Origin: Janthinobacterium fluminis
GTDB lineage: Bacteria > Pseudomonadota > Gammaproteobacteria > Burkholderiales > Burkholderiaceae_D
Direction: 5' to 3'
NCBI RefSeq assembly: GCF_028595325.1
Contig: NZ_JAQQXR010000002.1
Coordinates: 434,001-498,000 of the forward strand
DNA length: 64,000 bases
The first letter of the stretch is position 1. Each line of letters starts with the position of its first letter. Position numbers and translations under genes: made by a program. The notes under the pieces are model-generated. The model made no database searches. It was not told where the DNA came from and worked only from the letters and a program-made list of their open reading frames with translations. Positions 1-6,736 of this stretch are shown here, one piece after another.

Positions 1-246
1 ATGGAAAGCAACTGTGGCGAAACCACTGGTTGTGCCGCGTCAAAGATTATCTATCACCTCCCGTCCAAGGTCAAATTAATTATTTTTCTACTAAGGTTGC
101 TCGAAAATTTCGCTTCCGGCTTGCCTAAATTTCTGGTAATCAAACGAAAACAATGCATAAAAGACAAAAACATATTGACACGGATGCCACACTTACGCGA
201 ACATTTCTGGTAACGCAATATTGCTGTTAAATTAATAAATATCCGA
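1..246. other. Leading non-coding stretch
   Basis: This AT-rich stretch precedes the small peptide gene. A 70-codon frame opens at position 1 but runs through AT-rich sequence and shows no recognisable protein features. I see no convincing gene. The promoter of the peptide cassette may lie here, but no clear -35/-10 pair can be called. Confidence 0.4.
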
Positions 247-480
247 ATGAAACAGTCTACCTCCCAAGGTATTGAAATCAGTTCCATCACCTTCAATGAG
301 CATGGCGAAATGGTCGTCCTGGATGCTGAACTGCTGCATCTTATTTCTGGTGGTGCAGGTCCGAAACCGCCTACGCCGGTGCCTGTTCCACCGATCGGCA
401 GTGACAATAACGCGCTCTGCGGTATCAACGTCTATTGCCCAGGCAATCCGCAGACTCCGCCGACTCCAAAGCCACGATAA
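247..480 (+). CDS. Putative double-glycine leader precursor peptide (RiPP/bacteriocin-like)
   Basis: The product is 77 residues. Residues 1-34 form an acidic leader that ends in the helix-like stretch AELLHLIS followed by Gly35-Gly36, the arrangement of leaders cut by C39-type or related proteases. The remaining 41 residues are rich in proline (PKPPTPVPVPP near the start and PQTPPTPKPR at the end) and contain only two cysteines, Cys58 and Cys64, five residues apart. A radical SAM gene and a protease gene follow on the same strand, the usual setting of a modified-peptide precursor. The peptide family is not recognised. No ABC exporter is visible in the window. That the core is modified is an inference from the neighbours. 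Confidence 0.55.
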   Translation: MKQSTSQGIEISSITFNEHGEMVVLDAELLHLISGGAGPKPPTPVPVPPIGSDNNALCGINVYCPGNPQTPPTPKPR

Positions 481-634
481 CAGCAATAAACCACACCACT
501 TGGTGTAAATGTTTCTGTTGAGCTAATTTGATTCAACAGGAGATGTGCAAGTCTTGTTGCTTACTTGCCCGTGGGCAGCATTAGCTGTCGAATTTGGAAA
601 GCCAACGTCTCATATTAATGACCGCGTTCATCTG

Positions 635-1724
635 ATGGACGTTACGAAAATAGAAAACCTGGAAAGATTATTGATGCAGCAAGATCAACTCGTAAATCTG
701 ATTAGTCCGACGCACCTGCAACTGATTGTCCTGCCCACGGAAGATTGCAATTTTCGCTGCACATACTGCTATGAGGATTTCGAGATCGGCCGCATGGAAA
801 AAAAATACCGTTCAGGCGATAAAATTGCTGATCGGCAAACGTCTTCCGAACCTGCGCACTCTCTCGTTAAGCTGGTTTGGCGGAGCGCCACTTATTGCCA
901 AAGATATAGTGAAGGATTTGACGCAATACGCGCAAGAGTCGGCTTCTTCAGCAAAAATCACTTTTAGTTCGGATATGACGACAAATGCCTATACTATGAA
1001 TAGGGAAACTTTTTCAGATTTGCTGGAATTAGGTATAACTAGTTACCAAATCTCGCTCGATGGAAACGCGGAAGAGCACGATAAAACGCGAAAATTGGTA
1101 TCACAAAAAGGTACGTTCGAAAAAATATGGCAAAATCTGCTTGCGATGCGCGCTCTATCAACACCGTTCAATATTGTATTGCGCGTTCATCTTCATGCAG
1201 ACAACGTTGAGAGCGTAAAGGAATTGTTGTCAAGAATTTCTCAGGATTTCGCTGAGGATCCGCGGTTCTCGATCTTCCTGAAAGCGGTGGGAAATTGGGG
1301 AGGCGAGAAGGTTGGTGCGATGAACCTCATTAAATCGCCGACTGACACTATCTCCGATCTGAACCAGATCCTTCGCCAGTCCGGTTGGTTTGAGCGAAGG
1401 GAAACGCGGCAGTCGAATGCCGCCACCAAAAACCAAGTCCCACAGGTTCGGGCATGTTATGCTGCGCTTCCGAATTCCTTTGTGATCCGTGCTGACGGCT
1501 CGTTGGCGAAATGTACCGTGGCCTTTAACGATCCTCGAAACCGGATCGGCCAGCTCAACGATGACGGCACCCTGTCGATCGAAAAGGAGTCCATGCACAG
1601 CTTTATGCGTGGTTTGAAGAGTATGCAGCCTTCGGATCTGGCGTGCCCAATCAAAGAAATGCCACAGCGAACACAAGTGATTTCTTTCCACAAGTCTGTA
1701 GAAATCGGCGGTACTGCTCAATGA
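635..1724 (+). pseudogene. Radical SAM peptide maturase with SPASM-like C-terminus, frameshifted
   Basis: The first frame carries the iron-sulfur motif CNFRCTYCYED (CxxxCxxC) of radical SAM enzymes. It becomes out of frame at an A8 tract (798-805) and stops at 967. The downstream frame continues the same protein with WFGGAP (the GGEP-like SAM motif), a TIM-barrel-like middle and a cysteine-bearing tail (RACYAALP, GSLAKC, LACPIK) like SPASM/twitch domains. Removing one A from the tract joins the two frames exactly (MEKNTVQAIK). The start may be ATG 635 or GTG 545; an AGGAG lies at about 538. The stop overlaps the next start as ATGA. It would modify the peptide encoded at 247-480. Whether the shift is a mutation, a sequencing error or slippage cannot be decided here. 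Confidence 0.7.
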
Positions 1725-2704
1725 ATGTTATCGCCTGGCCGCCCAGTTACAGCCTGTCGATTCGATCAGTAATTCTCGGGCTTGCGACTATCATGTGTTG
1801 CAATATGAACACTGCAACTTGCGCGGATTGGCGGTCCTTCACATGGAGTGAAATCCAACGTGGCGACAAGATAGTAAAGCACGGCGCGATATTGTTGCCA
1901 GTTCGGCTAGACGGGTCAAAATGCGAGATGCAGCTAGACACCGGTGCCGGGCTCAGCTCGCTCTATCGTGATGCGCTACCCCGTCGATATAGGAGTGCCT
2001 TAAATGCAGACAGTATCGTCATTGAGCGGTTCGAGCTGGCGGATGTGGCTTCGCGTTCTTTTAAGCTCATGTACACGGCTACACGGCGGACCTCGAACTC
2101 ATGTGGCGCAAGACCTCGCAGCAGACTTGCTGGGACTATCGCGAACGATTATCTCCTCGACAAACGCCTGACCCTTGATCTTGGACGAGGCCTGTTTCGT
2201 ATTGAACAAGGCCCGTTCAGCCCGGCAGAAGGGCAACAGCACACATCAGCACCGCTTGAGATCCTGACAACTGAGAATCAGGGCAGCTTTCCGGTAATAA
2301 AGACTGTTCTTGGCAGTGGCGAAGAATGGAAAATGGGATTCGATACCGGCTCGGCGTCAACAAGCCTAGTTATCTTGTCTAAGAAAGATTGGCTGAATCT
2401 GGTGGGACTAAAGTCGCCAGAGGAGGCGATGTCTGAACTAGTTTCCCGTTGGGGACAGCAAGTGCCATGCTATTCCGCGCCTATTCGCACACCGATTTTT
2501 GTGGGGACATTCAAGATCGACTCAAAGGCCGAGGCGGTCTATTGTGATGATCCGCGTGCGGATCCCAGCGCACCGAATCCGATTGCCGGTTTCATCGGAC
2601 TCGCCCCCTTCGGCCAAGGTGGCGTTACGATCGACTACATCGGTAAAAATTTGTATATTTTTCCACGATCCGATGACGCCGCGAATTCGCAAAAACAGAA
2701 GTAG
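1721..2704 (+). CDS. Exported retropepsin/pepsin-like aspartic protease, two DTG motifs
   Basis: The product is 327 residues. The start at 1721 overlaps the radical SAM stop by four bases, indicating translational coupling. Residues 13-35 form a hydrophobic export signal ending in a cysteine-containing stretch, so the protein should act outside the cytoplasm, possibly as a lipoprotein. Two catalytic-type motifs are visible, LDTGAG at Asp73 and FDTGSA at Asp208. That is the arrangement of a single-chain aspartic protease rather than of a dimeric retroviral one. Bacterial aspartic proteases of this kind are uncommon. The operon position suggests it trims or degrades the peptide of this cassette. 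Its GC content is lower than that of the chromosomal genes, hinting at transfer. Confidence 0.65.
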   Translation: MNVIAWPPSYSLSIRSVILGLATIMCCNMNTATCADWRSFTWSEIQRGDKIVKHGAILLPVRLDGSKCEMQLDTGAGLSSLYRDALPRRYRSALNADSIVIERFELADVASRSFKLMYTATRRTSNSCGARPRSRLAGTIANDYLLDKRLTLDLGRGLFRIEQGPFSPAEGQQHTSAPLEILTTENQGSFPVIKTVLGSGEEWKMGFDTGSASTSLVILSKKDWLNLVGLKSPEEAMSELVSRWGQQVPCYSAPIRTPIFVGTFKIDSKAEAVYCDDPRADPSAPNPIAGFIGLAPFGQGGVTIDYIGKNLYIFPRSDDAANSQKQK

Positions 2705-2727
2705 TCAAATGAGGTGTACTGTCAATA

Positions 2728-2859
2728 ATGGACACGTCCGTTTCAAGCAGCCAGTGCCTGTTTTCTGAAATTACCAGCGAACGTCACTGGCGATTCAAGC
2801 TGATCAAGCTGATTATCCGCAATGGAATTCCGGACTGGGGCGAGTTCGACATTCGATAA
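2728..2859 (+). CDS. Possible 43-residue ORF downstream of the protease
   Basis: This short frame begins 23 bases after the protease stop and encodes a basic, amphipathic peptide (HWRFKLIKLIIRNG near the middle, DWGEFDIR at the end). Spacing and strand would fit a fourth cassette gene. There is no clear ribosome binding site, and the flanking sequence contains gene debris, so it may equally be a remnant. I recognise no family. Confidence 0.22.
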   Translation: MDTSVSSSQCLFSEITSERHWRFKLIKLIIRNGIPDWGEFDIR

Positions 2860-2861
2860 GG

Positions 2862-3023
2862 TCATTGGAGCTTATGCGGCGCAAAATTGGGCCGCATGCT
2901 GCCCACCATCGGTAGCTCCATTGGGTCGAATATCTTGATCTTTGCGCCGAACTGCTCAAGGATGGCCGCCCCAGCCTTGTTGGCCAAGGCAAGTGGGCTG
3001 TCGGTGTTTGCGATGTAAGCGTC
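2862..3023 (-). pseudogene. Gene fragment resembling an NADPH-dependent FMN reductase
   Basis: The minus strand reads about 53 codons that look like real protein (SPLALANKAGAAILEQFGAK, then IKIFDPMELPM). They resemble the start of the flavodoxin-like fold in ArsH/SsuE-type FMN reductases, where the second strand ends in a phrase like FDPxGLP. The reading frame is closed by a stop upstream and by TGA at 2862, and no start codon is attached. It is a truncated remnant. The identification rests on a short resemblance only. Confidence 0.3.
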
Positions 3024-3305
3024 TGGCTAAAGGGAGCGATACTTTACGCCAGCGCTTTGCAGGACCCAAGTCCAGAATGTTTTTCGGGGGAGCTGGGCAG
3101 GTCTGCCACTCAGCCGCGGCCTGAGCATCAGATGATGCTTTTAGGAAAAACTGCCTGCGGCGCAAAAGCCAGTCAGACGAATCGGAGAGCCGTTGCGCTG
3201 CAGCGCAACGTCGCTTCGCGGGCGCCCCGCATGCGGGGCGAATTCCCCGCTACGCCCCGCGCCCGTGCCGGACGCGGATTCGATGCCCTGCGGTCGGCAT
3301 CGAAA
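3024..3305. other. Non-coding stretch with two perfect palindromes
   Basis: No gene is supported. Two perfect palindromes occur, at 3191-3210 (20 bp, CGTTGCGCTG plus its complement) and at 3223-3240 (18 bp, CGCCCCGCA plus its complement). They lie just before the strong terminator hairpin. They could be protein-binding sites or scars of repeat insertion. Confidence 0.5.
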
Positions 3306-3359
3306 GGATCAAAAACAAAGGCCCCCTCGCTTGCGCTCGGGGGCCTTTGTTTTTGATCC
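3306..3359 (-). terminator. 21-bp stem terminator, native terminator of ssrA
   Basis: A perfect 21-bp inverted repeat (3306-3326 with 3339-3359) and a 12-base loop contain GGCCCCC/GGGGGCC, with A/T-rich outer arms that give a U-run in either direction. It abuts the left copy of the ssrA 3' end. On the unoccupied chromosome it would lie directly after ssrA on the minus strand, so it is most likely the original tmRNA terminator, now separated from its gene by the prophage. Confidence 0.8.
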
Positions 3360-3387
3360 AGTGGTGGAGACGGCGGGAATCGAACCC
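3359..3387. repeat. attL, left 29-bp copy of the ssrA 3' end
   Basis: These 29 bases are identical to 33929-33957, where they form the 3' end and T-arm region of ssrA. Here they are followed by unrelated sequence, so only the tail of the tmRNA gene is present. This marks the left boundary of the integrated element. Confidence 0.88.
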
Positions 3388-3440
3388 ACCATAAAATGAG
3401 TATTCAGGCCGGTTAGCCATGAAAAGTTGTCATAAGACAG

Positions 3441-5000
3441 TCATTGTGCAGCAGTAAAGGCGTCGCCAATGTGGCGACTGGCTGCTGTATTTTCATTTAA
3501 TATTGAAGAGAGTAAGGATTGAAAATCCTCTATAAATAATTCACGGAGATTGAGGTTTTTGAAATTCTGAGAAATAATTCCGCTTACGCTCCAGGCGAAA
3601 TGATCTTTGCTTGTCAATTTAGAGAAAACATTTTCTATACCATCAGATTTTATTGCATAACAAATATCCTCAAACTCCTCTGCTGAACAAACAATGTAAG
3701 GTACGCGGTCTAAAATATTTTCATTAATTCCGCTTTCATTCAGTCTTTTCTTTACCAATTCCTGGAGGCGGGTTAATAAAGTTGGGCTTATCTGGAACCA
3801 CTGTTCTAAAGTTGTTATTACAGAATAAGATGGAAGGTTGTTATTTTCCCAGTGGGTATGTCCGTTTAGCGAGTCTGAAATATTTGCGTAATTTTGATGA
3901 ATTGCTTTTGCCAAAACATCTAGTTGCTCATCAAGCTCATTTTTGATTAATAGATATTTTTCGCTATGAGGAAGTCTTTTGGTTTTGCATTCAATAAATA
4001 AATTTGCTGTATTGTCAAAGAGAATCCAATCCATCCCATCTTTGGTTTTTTTATTGAGAATATATTTTTTCTCTGGAAGGAGGTTGTATTCCTTATTCCT
4101 GAGGCTGTATTCTATTACGGAGCCAATATAATCTTGGAAGGCTGTTCCAAATGGGTTTGCGAATTTATTGTGACTGTAAAGATCGTAATAGAGTCCGCTA
4201 GTTATTCGTCGAATTAGGAAAATTGGAATCGGACATATTAATTGTTCTGGTTGTTCATTTGATAGTGCTAGTAAGGGCCGAGCTTCAAGTGGGTTTACGG
4301 TATAAAGCCAGTCTCTGTCCATTGATGATTTTTTTATTAGGTCATTTTTTAGAGTTGATAGAGGTATCGAAATCAAATTGTAAAACCCATCTGACTGCTC
4401 TTTTGATATTCCTAGATGCTCATAACTTTGAGACGCATTTATGCCCCAATTTGTTAAGAAATTTCCGGAGACTGCGTACCCAAGTTGTAAAAATTGTGTT
4501 ACGGTCATTTTCACCTTATCTTCAACAATTTGAGCTAAGGCAGGATGTGAAAATATTTTAAAATAACGAGTAATTCTTCTGGTTGTTAATGGTTGTTGAA
4601 ATATAATTTGGCGATGTGATAATCTATGAGTTTCGTCAAGCACATTATATTTATCCCCCTTTTCTTTAATTTCATTTTTTGATATTTCATTCTCTATATC
4701 TCTGATTATCTGAATGCTTTTTGTTAATGGTTGAATTCTTGAAAATCTATTTCCAATAGTATTTTCTGCATTTATTATCAATTCTCTAGCCAATGTTTCA
4801 AGTTCCCATGGAAATATTTTCCATGGTGGATTTCTTGTGGATATTGGTTTTCCTGATTTTTCTGAAAATTTAATATGTTGTAGTAGCGGCATATTTTCAA
4901 CTATGTGATTCGACACGCTCCAGATGTCAATTAATGAATTCTGGAGAGAGAAACTTTTCAAATGGTTGCGTAAGGGTTTGTAGTGGTGATAAATGTCCAT
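3441..5000 (-). CDS. Prophage cargo protein with PD-(D/E)XK nuclease-like motif
   Basis: The product is 519 residues and is strikingly AT-rich against the roughly 60-percent-GC prophage, so it was acquired separately. The N-terminal two thirds match no family I recognise. Around residues 322-341 a glycine-Asp324-Trp-Ile is followed twelve residues later by IECKTK (Glu337, Lys339). That matches the D...ExK metal-binding core of PD-(D/E)XK nucleases, and a helix with Glu297 lies just upstream, as in that fold. It sits between int and attL on the same strand, 47 bases after the int stop, a position where P2-family phages carry anti-phage genes. A DNA-cleaving defence role is an inference. No partner gene is visible. 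Confidence 0.6.
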   Translation of the reverse strand: MDIYHHYKPLRNHLKSFSLQNSLIDIWSVSNHIVENMPLLQHIKFSEKSGKPISTRNPPWKIFPWELETLARELIINAENTIGNRFSRIQPLTKSIQIIRDIENEISKNEIKEKGDKYNVLDETHRLSHRQIIFQQPLTTRRITRYFKIFSHPALAQIVEDKVKMTVTQFLQLGYAVSGNFLTNWGINASQSYEHLGISKEQSDGFYNLISIPLSTLKNDLIKKSSMDRDWLYTVNPLEARPLLALSNEQPEQLICPIPIFLIRRITSGLYYDLYSHNKFANPFGTAFQDYIGSVIEYSLRNKEYNLLPEKKYILNKKTKDGMDWILFDNTANLFIECKTKRLPHSEKYLLIKNELDEQLDVLAKAIHQNYANISDSLNGHTHWENNNLPSYSVITTLEQWFQISPTLLTRLQELVKKRLNESGINENILDRVPYIVCSAEEFEDICYAIKSDGIENVFSKLTSKDHFAWSVSGIISQNFKNLNLRELFIEDFQSLLSSILNENTAASRHIGDAFTAAQ

Positions 5001-5047
5001 AATTTTTCTTGGTGATGGTTTTTTATCTATTATGGCCTATGTCTTGT

Positions 5048-6202
5048 CTAAAATGTCGATAAGCCAAACAATGTTTCAGCTTTCGATCCAGCTCCACGGT
5101 CCGCGTCAGGCATCCACCGTCCATACACTCGTGCGATCATGGTCCAGTCCGCATGCCCCATCTGCTTTGCAACCCACATCGGGTGTTCGCCTGCAGAAAG
5201 CATCATGCTGGCATAAGTGTGCCGCGTCTGGTAAGGGTTGCGGTACCGTACGCCAGCGCGTTGCAACACCCCTGTCCATAAAGTTTTACGGATCGGTTGA
5301 TCCCCCTCCCAGCGCCGCTCAAGTCGGGGATTTTGAAAAACTTCCTCACCCTTCGACCAAGTGAAGGCCTTTTGTACCTGCAGCGCATGCATGGCGCGTT
5401 CCAGCAGCTTGACTTCGCGGCGGCCAGCATTTGTCTTCGTATTTTCCGCAGCTTTGGAGTGCTGGGTGAGCGCTCGTGTCACCATCACAACGCCGCGCAC
5501 GAAGTCGACGTCGGTCCAGTCCAGTGCCACCAGCTCGGACGTGCGCAAGCCGGTCCAGAATGCAAACTGCAGCAGGTTGCGCCCTTGGCCGGTCGCGTGC
5601 TCTAAAATCGCCGCTTGCTCCTCTTTTGTGAACGGGTCGATATCGTCCTTCGACTGCGGCGCCTCTACCTTGGAGTAACACCAGCGAGCCAGAGGATTCA
5701 CCTCGATCAGCTCATCCTCTATCGCATCGTCCAGCGCCTTGCGTAACACGCTCTGGATGTTCGCCATGGTCTTGTTGGTTGCCATCATGGGCTCCAGCTT
5801 CGCCCGTACATCCTTCTTTCGCAGCGCCGACAGCATCATGGCGCCGAACCAGGGTATCAGCTGTCCAACGACGATCTTGCGATATCCGTTGTACGTGCTG
5901 ACCTTGAGGTGCTTCCTCTGCCTGTCGATCCATTTGTCGAGGTATGCCTCGATGGTCTGGACATCGCCGACCTGGTCGGCGAACTTGACCGCATTGGACG
6001 AGTTTGGGAAGGTCGCCGTGTAGTCAAAGCTGTTGGTCGCAATCGCGTGCAGGATCGCCGCGCGGTGGTTCTCCGCCCGCTTCAGATTAGCGGAGGTGGG
6101 CTTGAGCGCGATCCTTTCCCTACACCTTGTGCCGCGATACATGAAGGTGATTTCGATGCTGCTTTCTGATGCAGCTTTAATACCTCGCCCGTCTCTACCC
6201 AT
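5048..6202 (-). CDS. int: Tyrosine-recombinase integrase
   Basis: The product is 384 residues. The N-terminus (about 1-60) matches arm-type DNA-binding domains of phage integrases, residues 85-175 look like the SAM-like core-binding domain, and the rest is catalytic. Visible catalytic positions are Arg220 (TGLRTSEL), Arg327 (YQTRHTYAS), His350 (MGHAD) and the nucleophile Tyr360 (RVYGRWM). The first box-II histidine is replaced by Tyr324, which also occurs in related integrases. It carries out site-specific insertion at the ssrA 3' end and, with the upstream excisionase, excision. The start lies inside the excisionase gene. GC content matches the prophage body. Confidence 0.93.
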   Translation of the reverse strand: MGRDGRGIKAASESSIEITFMYRGTRCRERIALKPTSANLKRAENHRAAILHAIATNSFDYTATFPNSSNAVKFADQVGDVQTIEAYLDKWIDRQRKHLKVSTYNGYRKIVVGQLIPWFGAMMLSALRKKDVRAKLEPMMATNKTMANIQSVLRKALDDAIEDELIEVNPLARWCYSKVEAPQSKDDIDPFTKEEQAAILEHATGQGRNLLQFAFWTGLRTSELVALDWTDVDFVRGVVMVTRALTQHSKAAENTKTNAGRREVKLLERAMHALQVQKAFTWSKGEEVFQNPRLERRWEGDQPIRKTLWTGVLQRAGVRYRNPYQTRHTYASMMLSAGEHPMWVAKQMGHADWTMIARVYGRWMPDADRGAGSKAETLFGLSTF

Positions 6203-6360
6203 GTTTCATATCCTTTCACATCAATTAAAATTCGATTGTCTGGTGCCTTGATCCAGACGGCGTCTTTCGGCCAGATCCCATCCCTGATCTTTGTTCGGAT
6301 CGCGTCAGGGGTGTAGCCCGATTCAGCCGAGAACTTCGGTATGGTCATGTAGCGCAGCAT
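6082..6360 (-). CDS. xis: Excisionase-family protein
   Basis: The product is 92 residues. The start at 6360 was chosen because AGGAGAGG lies six bases upstream on the minus strand. Residues 5-55 (IPKFSAESGYTPDAIRTKIR, then WIKAPDNRILIDVKGYETWV) match excisionases of betaproteobacterial prophages: a winged-helix-like DNA-binding fold with a basic recognition helix. The C-terminal 40 residues are low in structure and end in SPPPLI. It overlaps the integrase start by 121 bases in another frame. Its role is to bend DNA at the att sites and bias the integrase to excision; it may also repress early transcription. Confidence 0.75.
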   Translation of the reverse strand: MLRYMTIPKFSAESGYTPDAIRTKIRDGIWPKDAVWIKAPDNRILIDVKGYETWVETGEVLKLHQKAASKSPSCIAAQGVGKGSRSSPPPLI

Positions 6361-6368
6361 TGCCTCTC

Positions 6369-6590
6369 CTAAATGCAGGCATTCGCCGCAGTCTTGATTG
6401 AACCCAGCGGCACAGCGCGGAACATGCCGGGCCATTGGTGATCCAGCTGTACCCATGCGTGCAGCTCGCCATTGCCCACGTCACGGCGCAGGTCGCTGAC
6501 GGTGCCGGCCTGGTGGCCCTCGTCGCTGTCGAATCTCACGCGGTCGCCTACTGCGACGGGGCGCTTGTTGTTCTCAAGGCTGTGGATCAT
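6369..6590 (-). CDS. Small phage protein with SH3/KOW-like character
   Basis: The product is 73 residues from ATG 6590, which overlaps the stop of the preceding small gene as ATGA. The sequence (VAVGDRVRFDSDEGHQAGTV, then LHAWVQLDHQWPGMFRAVPL) looks like a small beta-barrel that could bind nucleic acid. It belongs to the chain of coupled genes that follows the replication initiator. I do not recognise a named family. Confidence 0.55.
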   Translation of the reverse strand: MIHSLENNKRPVAVGDRVRFDSDEGHQAGTVSDLRRDVGNGELHAWVQLDHQWPGMFRAVPLGSIKTAANACI

Positions 6591-6736
6591 TGCGGTTTTC
6601 CTTTCAGTTTCGCGGTAACGCCGCACACGCCGAAGCGGTCGATGGCGGCCTGGATCACGTCGCCGCTGGATGCGGCAATCGCGGCGTATTCAAAGCGTTC
6701 GGTTTGCGTGCGAACGATCACGGCAAAGGTGCTCAT
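6587..6736 (-). CDS. 49-residue conserved-looking phage protein
   Basis: ATG 6736 overlaps the stop of the replication gene by four bases and its own stop overlaps the next start by four bases, so it is coupled on both sides. The product (MSTFAVIVRTQTERFEYAAI, ending near AIDRFGVCGVTAKLKGKPQ) is a compact alpha/beta sequence. Similar tiny proteins often sit beside P2-type replication genes. Function is unknown. Confidence 0.6.
   Translation of the reverse strand: MSTFAVIVRTQTERFEYAAIAASSGDVIQAAIDRFGVCGVTAKLKGKPQ

Noticed and set aside
1..213. 70-codon frame at the window start
   Set aside because: It has no ribosome binding site and AT-rich random-like composition, and its beginning may be cut by the window.
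3361..3387. tRNA-like T-arm sequence at the left prophage end
   Set aside because: Only the last bases of ssrA are present and no acceptor or anticodon arm follows; it is the attL repeat.
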